From assembly GCF_004193775.1 (NCBI RefSeq), contig NC_041008.1:10621731-10685730 (forward strand): DNA of 64,000 nucleotides, read 5' to 3'. Source of the DNA: Glycine soja. Taxonomy: Eukaryota; Streptophyta; Magnoliopsida; Fabales; Fabaceae. Below, piece after piece: positions 58,260 to 64,000 of this stretch. A program made the translations under genes and the position numbers. The notes under the pieces were generated by a model. That model saw nothing but the letters and a program-made list of their open reading frames with translations. It had not been told where the DNA came from and did no database searches. Numbering within the stretch: the first letter of the stretch is position 1; each line of letters starts with the position of its first letter.

Positions 58260-60290
58260 CACATGTATGTGTTGTCGCATTCAAGAGAGGAGTCATCTTT
58301 GAACTGTAGCAGGTACTGTGATTTTTTCATTTTGTTTATTTGTTTTCCCTTTCTTTGTGGTCCCCTTGTCTCCTATTACGGTGTTGCAGTGGTCCCTGTT
58401 TGTGAAGTTGAAAATTTTTATTTGGGTTTTATTAAGGTCCGAGTACAAAATGATTAAGGGTGAAGTATAAGGAGATTACTATTCTTTGAAGCAATTGAGA
58501 TTTTAAAAGAAGACTTTGAATATGGTGATCAACCAATGAGGCTATGGTGGAAAGGTGGTTATGGTGAGTATAAGGAGATTACTATGGGCAGTCATGCATT
58601 GGAGTTGTCTAATTATATCATTACTAACAATTGTGAGGTGGAATTGTTTGTGGAATGTGTTGGTGGTAATGAGGGGGTTGTGGATGACAATTTTTCTAGT
58701 GATTCTGAAGACAGAAGTGATGAATCAATGAAGGATGTCCAATTATATGACTCTGAGGAGGAAAGGACAATTGGATTGGATGATGATTTTGATTTAACTA
58801 TTCCAAAAATTGGTGGAATGAAAAATAAACAAATAAAGAGGTTGGCTTTAAAAAATGTGTGTAATATGAAGGGGTGAAGGTGTGAGGGAGAAAGGTGATT
58901 CAAGTGATGATGCTTGTGTCAACATTTTTGTTCATAAAGATAATGGCATAGCTAACAATCAACGTGTACGTGTTAAATTAATTGAAGTATCTGATGATTA
59001 CTTCAGTCGGGAGGAAAACTTAAACCTATCAAATGAAGTGCAGAGTGATGCACATTTCAAGCCGGTGGACAAGGCTAGTGGTGGCAAGAAGGCTACTGGT
59101 AGAGGTAAGAAGACTGCTAGTAGAGGTAAGAAGGATAGTAGTGGAGGTAAGAAGCCTGCCGGTAGGGGTAATAGGGTTGAACACAATTATGTGATTATTA
59201 GTGACAATTTATTTGTGCACACATTTGCCTACAAATCATATTGAAGATGTATGTTTGTGAATAGTTGTGTAGTGATGATTCAGAGTTAGAGATATTTAAG
59301 AAAAACTATAAGATTCAACTACGAAGGGTCCTGGTAGACCAAAGAAATTGAGAAGGAGAGAGCCTGATGAAGACCCTAATTGGACAAGGCTAAGAAAGGG
59401 ACTCAACTCCTTATAAATGAAGCCGGTGTGGGGCAACAAGTCATAATACCATGAGGTGTACATTGTCACCTTCGATAGTACGTGAAAAAGTAAATGAGGA
59501 AGCTAGTGGAGTTGTTGAAGGTGTAGTTGAGGGTGCAACTCAAAGTGCAGATGCTGGAGTTCAGACTAGGCAACTCAATGTAGTTAAGGGTGACACTAAA
59601 GGAGTAGCTAAGGGTGGAAATGAGGGTGCACTTGTTGGAGTTCAGACTGGGCAAGTTAATGTTGTTGAGGATAGCACTGAGGGAGCAGCTAAAGGTGGAA
59701 TTGATGGTGAAAGTGATCGAGTTCAAACTAGTCTTATTCAACATCAAAAGAATGACATCAAACAAATCAAATATACAAATAGAAACAATAAGGTAAATTT
59801 TTTATATATTCTTAACATACTATATAACAATTCATATAAATTAATTTTGTAACTTAATTTTGTAGGAAAAAGATGTGTAGTAGTCTATAAGAAAAGTTCT
59901 TGGTCATCATCAATAGCAATAGGCCAAACCTATAAATTAGTACACAACTGTACTAATTTCATCAATGTCAATGCATTAATTTTGTATTTTCTAACATCAA
60001 CATTATCCATTAATTTTCAAAAATTTCAATTTTGTAGGGAGAGTGTGGACTTCAATGTACTAATTACTAACAACAACAGTTTTGTCAATGAAAGCTTACT
60101 CCTAAATGCAATGCACCAACAATAAATATTACAAATTCAAGCAAAAAAATAAAAATTATCAACTACCAACCAACTGTTGAGAAGAAGGTTGAGCTGGAAA
60201 TTGGTCTTGTTGCAGGCAAGGCAAAGACAAACACATCAATTAACAAATCTAAATGGCCAATTCAAGATACTAAGTCCTAATTAAAAAATG
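58260..60290 (+). pseudogene. MuDR-type transposase remnant with large central deletion
   Basis: From about 58480 the frame reads as the N-terminal part of plant MuDR transposases (LKEDFEYGDQPMRLWWKGGY, EVELFVECVG, then acidic SSDSEDRSDESMKDVQLYDS and DLTIPKIGGMKN). The DDE core is absent. The C-terminal part follows from about 58900: basic GGKKATGRGKK repeats (59075-59170), GPGRPKKLRRREPDEDPNW (about 59320-59385) and a zinc knuckle CGATSHNTMRC (about 59430-59460) whose first Cys codon is now TGA. A low-complexity tail with two repeats of the VQTxQxNVV type (59550-59715) ends the frame near 59850. Frame breaks occur at 58877 and 59244. Element ends were not found. Confidence 0.75.
59550..59720 (+). 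repeat. degenerate repeats in MuDR remnant tail
   Basis: Two similar blocks of about 90 bp (GGAGTTCAGACTRGGCAA…AARGGTGGAA) encode repeated GVQTxQ and KGG motifs. They are part of the transposase remnant. Confidence 0.6.
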
Positions 60291-61095
60291 ATATTGTTGC
60301 TCTGTCGCCTGGTTAGTACTCTTTTTTCCTTATACCACCAGATTAAATTGTCTCCTGGTTAGTACTCTTTCTTCTTTTTCCATGTGATTCCACTACTTTT
60401 ATACTAAAAATTAATAAATTATCTAGCGACTGAGTTTAATGACGAAAACTTGTTTTCTTCCATTTTTAATTATGGAGTTGCTAAACTTTAGTGATAAATT
60501 TTTAAAAGTTATTGTTCTGTCACTAATTTTAATTTTTGCAATAGATTTTGATCTTAACTAGTTGGTATGACCTGAGGCTGAACTGTGATTAATATACATG
60601 TCACCTTCCAAGTTAGTTATATAAATAAAGTTGCAGGTAGCAATGATGGAGACGGGGGGCACGGACGACCAAGCCTTGACACTTCTTATTTACATAAATA
60701 TATATATTTTTAAGTTAGTTATAAGTAAAATTGTGTAAAATTAAATATTGGCTTAATTATTATAATAACGATTAAGATTAATTAGTATAAAATTAGTTAT
60801 TATTATTATTATTATTATTATTAAGCTAATAATCAAAATAATTGATATAAAATTAGCTATGTTTATTATTATTATGATTAAGCTGATAATTAAAATAAAA
60901 CAATGTAAAAGTAATTGTATGTTTATTATTTTTTAATTTTTATGATAATGGTTTAAATTATCATTATTTAAAATAAAAATTAATTTTAATTTTGTGTGTA
61001 AATACGGAAAATATTTTTTTTTTTAAATTAGATATTTAAATAATTATAAAGAAAAAAAAAGATTAATCACGCAGCATGCCACGGACACGTCTTTG
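60291..61095. other. AT-rich intergenic sequence
   Basis: No gene seen. A direct repeat (CCTGGTTAGTACTCTTT near 60309 and 60355) and a TTA repeat (60797-60822) are present. Confidence 0.5.
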
Positions 61096-61201
61096 TTGTT
61101 GTTCAGTGATTTGCTTGCCAAACATAAAATGAAAGTCCCCTGTGGAGACAAACAATTTAGCTCGTCGTCCCATTTTCTTGCTTTTGCTAAAACACAAGTT
61201 A

Positions 61202-61203
<2 letters not shown>

Positions 61204-61261
<58 letters not shown>
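61204..61261. repeat. (AT)n microsatellite in GH9 remnant intron
   Basis: About 29 AT units starting seven bases after the exon end. Confidence 0.95.
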
Positions 61262-61265
<4 letters not shown>

Positions 61266-61402
61266 TAATCAAGTGATCGAACATAATTGATTGATGAATA
61301 TGTTAAAATTAAAATTAAATTCGATCCTCCATGAATATATTTTTTTGGCAAATTTTTTCTGCTAATGAATAAAAAGAGTAAGACAAAAAAAATACATGAA
61401 TA

Positions 61403-61407
<5 letters not shown>

Positions 61408-61449
<42 letters not shown>
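61408..61449. repeat. (AT)n microsatellite
   Basis: About 20 AT units in the same intron remnant. Confidence 0.95.
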
Positions 61450-61450
<1 letters not shown>

Positions 61451-61800
61451 TTAAAAGCAAACAATTAATTAACATAGACATAGACTAATTGATTAATTGG
61501 GTGGTGAAATTGTAATTTGCACAGATGGATTACATACTAGGGAACAACCCTGAAGGAAGATCGTACATGGTTGGATTTGGGAAGAAGCCACCAACGCAGG
61601 CTCACCATAGAAAAACTGAAAAAGGGTGAAGAGGTGGTTTGTGCCTTGATCGAGCTTCTCACAATGGTTTAAAAAAGATGAACCTAACCCCTATGAACTC
61701 ATTGGGACTCACCTAAGACTGAACCCTGCACCTACATCAATTCCCTAGCTGCTGGAGCTCTAGCTAAGATTGTGACACATATCGACAAGATTTGCAACTT

Positions 61801-62767
61801 ACTTTTGTGAGTCTCTTACATTACATGCTTAGTGCGTGGAGTTTTTAATTAGCATAAAAATTAATTTGGTTGTACCCAGCTCTGAGTAAAATTGAAGGAT
61901 AAAAATTAAGAAACGCATGCATGAACCCTTATGTGTACATTTTCCTAATAACCTCATTTTGTTTCAGCTTAATGATGTTAGACGCCAACATTTTACTATT
62001 AAATTATTTTTAGTTAGGCTTAAGAATTAAATTAGTCCCTTTATAAAATCCTTTGTACGATCACGTCTCCCTTTGTTTCACTTTCCTTTAACGACAACGT
62101 ATCGGAAAATCTTGTGGATAAGTGTAAACCATCACAGTACTAATATATATATATATAAAGCATAAACGAGGGGAGCGAACGAGACCTGTCTCCGTCAAAA
62201 AGACTCAACGTAGAATATCCAATCAATCTAATTCTAAAATAAAATGGGAGTTTAATATCATTTTTTCTTCTCTCTCATTGCCAATTAATATCAATTGATT
62301 AACAAGAACACGCTTGATTAAATTTCTTTAAAAACAACGTAAAAAAAATGAGATGAGTTTCAATTCTTCGAGAGTTAAAATGAATTTTTTCTTTAACTAA
62401 TTATTAACTAATTTTGTAGAAATTTTTTCATATAATTTCTTTAAAAAATGAAAGGATATTTACAAATTAAATGATGATTAGGTAATGGAGAATTCTCTTT
62501 AGTTTATGGAGAAGTTGCAACATTTTTTTTCTTATTTTCTTTTCTTAAAATTACTTACAAAAAAGTTATCTGAACATGTCCCAAATATATTTGGTGACAA
62601 GACCAGTAAATCTGATGACAACTAAGATTGTTTGTCGTCCACATGAATGGAAACATTTCCAACTGGGTTGTGCTGCCCTTTAATTCCAGAGATCAAATAT
62701 TGAAGCTATAAGTTTCAAGCAACAATCTTCCAATTATAATTGTAGTGTAGATCAATTACTTCTCATG
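61801..62767. other. intergenic, no gene recognised
   Basis: AT-rich sequence between the GH9 and myosin remnants. No ORF or repeat of note apart from short AT runs. Confidence 0.45.
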
Positions 62768-63252
62768 TCAAATAAGAAACTGGGCACAAGTATATTCACA
62801 CAAAAATGCTGGAAGATCAATATCATCAGTATTTATAGCAGGGATTGCCTTATCTATGTCTTCAGCAGAAAAAGGAATGCTGCACAAAAAATTGAAGGTT
62901 AAGATGAGGGGAACAAAGCAAATGGAATTTCCAATATACTATAGGTCCTATGGAAATATTTTACCCCAGGAAATGTCAACATAATCAGTGATTTATATCC
63001 TTGAGTAGGCATAGAAAATCCTACACATGCTACATGACATGATCAAATTAAGACACTAGATTCTGCGTTGTTTCAGAACTACATAAAAGGATATTAGTTT
63101 ATTACCAAGTAGGAAATTATAAGTAAAACATCTTAGAAACCAAATTTGCTTTGTAGCATGTCAATAACTAGAACATCTAAAACACAACTTGCCTCATTGG
63201 ACACATCCCAGTACATAGTACTGATTCGATAAATTTGCCTCACAGTCAAAGC
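62768..63252 (-). pseudogene. myosin XI tail (DIL domain) fragment
   Basis: Two minus-strand exons of a class XI myosin, the actin motor that drives organelle streaming. Exon 63252-63193 reads ALTVRQIYRISTMYWDVSNE, which lacks the usual DDKYGTQS segment between YWD and VSNE. Exon 62879-62768 reads SIPFSAEDIDKAIPA, NTDDIDLPAFLCEY, CAQFLI and a stop. This is the end of the globular tail, which binds cargo. The donor after the first exon is GC (GAG|GCAAGT), a known minor class. An exon normally lying between these two is not found, and the motor is absent. It is a relic. Confidence 0.8.
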
Positions 63253-63689
63253 CTGTTAAAGAAGTGAACTAGGAATAGGTTAACCTTTCTTTAAATTGTA
63301 TTATTTCAGCAAAAGCACAAATGAGAATATTGCACCTGTAATGCATGTAAAATAATGAGATACACATGAAACAACAAAAGGAAAAATAATAAATGGCATA
63401 AATAATTGGTGCAAAGGACGCAAGTTCCTCCCTCCCAACACAGTGCATTGAGTCATTGACAGTAGTCCAACTGTTACCCTGGTATTCTTAGATAGATATG
63501 TCGGGCATAACGAGACACCGACATGTTTTATTGAAAGAAACTAATAATTTAACAAATAAATGAATCGAATCAATTACATTGGAGCAAATATTGAAATTCA
63601 CATACAGGCATTTAATACCATCAACATGGTGAGTTGAATGAGGAAGTGTTTATTGAGTAACCTTAAGGGTATGAGGAGTAGGCGGTAGA
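63253..63689. other. intergenic, no gene recognised
   Basis: Nothing supported was found in this stretch on either strand. Confidence 0.4.
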
Positions 63690-63890
63690 AGACAAAGTAT
63701 ATAGACTCAGAAAGCCCTATATGAACTCAAACAAGCTCCTCAAGCTTGGAAGTAGTGCAAAAAACTAAGGATTTTTTCATGAGTTAAAGTAAATATGCTA
63801 AGCAAGTGTTGGAGAGGTTTGATTTGAAACATTGCAATCCTCTAACACCTCCCTTGACACATGTATGCAAAATCAGGCGAGCCTCCTAGA
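63690..63890 (+). pseudogene. degenerate copia reverse-transcriptase fragment
   Basis: With one-base frame shifts the plus strand reads VYRLRK, ALYELKQAPQAW, a stop, then KYAKQVLERFDLKHCNPL. These are the two blocks on either side of the YVDD site in copia reverse transcriptases, with the YVDD part deleted. No LTRs are visible before the window ends. Confidence 0.75.
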
Positions 63891-64000
63891 GTAAGAATCA
63901 AGATGAACTATAAACTTTGATATCATATTAAATTTTAATTTAAAAGTAATTAACATGTATTGTCCAACAAACATATAAGTTACATTCCAAGAATTGAAAG

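Larger units (their letters stand above)
61096..61800 (+). pseudogene. GH9 endoglucanase (cellulase) 3'-end fragment, broken
   Basis: Two exon pieces of a family-9 glycosyl hydrolase, plant enzymes that cut beta-1,4-glucan in cell walls. The first (to 61197) reads FSDLLAKHKMKVPCGDKQFS and FLAFAKTQ, then GT. The second starts at 61525 after CACAG and reads [28 protein letters not shown], followed by a stop. In shifted frames come FKKDEPNPYELIG and, after a deletion, PKTEPCTYINSLAAGALAKI. The HHR block and the terminal TEPCTY block belong to the catalytic C-terminal region, but the catalytic acid region between them is deleted. The intron contains two long AT repeats. No upstream exons are found. 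Confidence 0.85.

Noticed and set aside
60386..62745. A third CACTA element (CACTAC near 60388, GTAGTG near 62740) around the GH9 remnant
   Set aside because: The ends match poorly, the 3-bp flanks differ (TTC/TAG), and no subterminal repeats are seen.

Overview
The window is nuclear DNA of a flowering plant, most likely soybean (Glycine) or a close papilionoid legume. It is AT-rich, its genes have many GT-AG introns, and it holds full plant genes, nested LTR retrotransposons, MULEs, and CACTA transposons carrying host-gene fragments. The species call rests on recognised protein and repeat families, not on a search. Only three genes look intact: a CASP-like membrane protein (15039-18011, +), eIF3 subunit B (45584-49445, -) and a 3beta-hydroxysteroid dehydrogenase/decarboxylase with a reticulon tail (51831-57312, -). 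For all three I traced every exon, and the codon phase is kept across every junction.

Left part (about 0.5-12.8 kb): a decayed Mutator-like element. It carries a FAR1/MULE transposase fused to an OTU-type protease (+ strand) and a convergent plant-mobile-domain (MAIN-like) gene (- strand). A gypsy-type element is nested in the transposase (TSD GTCAT), and a solo LTR is nested in the mobile-domain gene.

Middle (19.1-31.8 kb): a diverged tandem duplication of a non-coding segment. One copy was hit by a Ty1/copia element (19554-24174, TSD GTGGG). The other was hit by a 5.8-kb gene-capturing CACTA element (25750-31543, TSD ACA) with intron-bearing pieces of a CLC anion channel, an HSP70 and an ISE2-like plastid RNA helicase, all on the minus strand.

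At 33.7-42.3 kb lies a second probable gene-capturing CACTA element, with SWI3D and exportin-1 fragments in the same orientation. A second copy of the solo LTR interrupts it at its very terminus, and an internally deleted gypsy element (37276-40642, TSD TGTAT) sits inside a SWI3D exon.

Right part (45.5-64 kb): the two intact minus-strand genes, then a MuDR-type transposase remnant, a broken GH9 endoglucanase, a myosin XI tail fragment and a decayed copia reverse-transcriptase piece. The most notable content is the pair of gene-capturing CACTA elements about 3 kb apart and the readable nesting order of insertions, each marked by target-site duplications.
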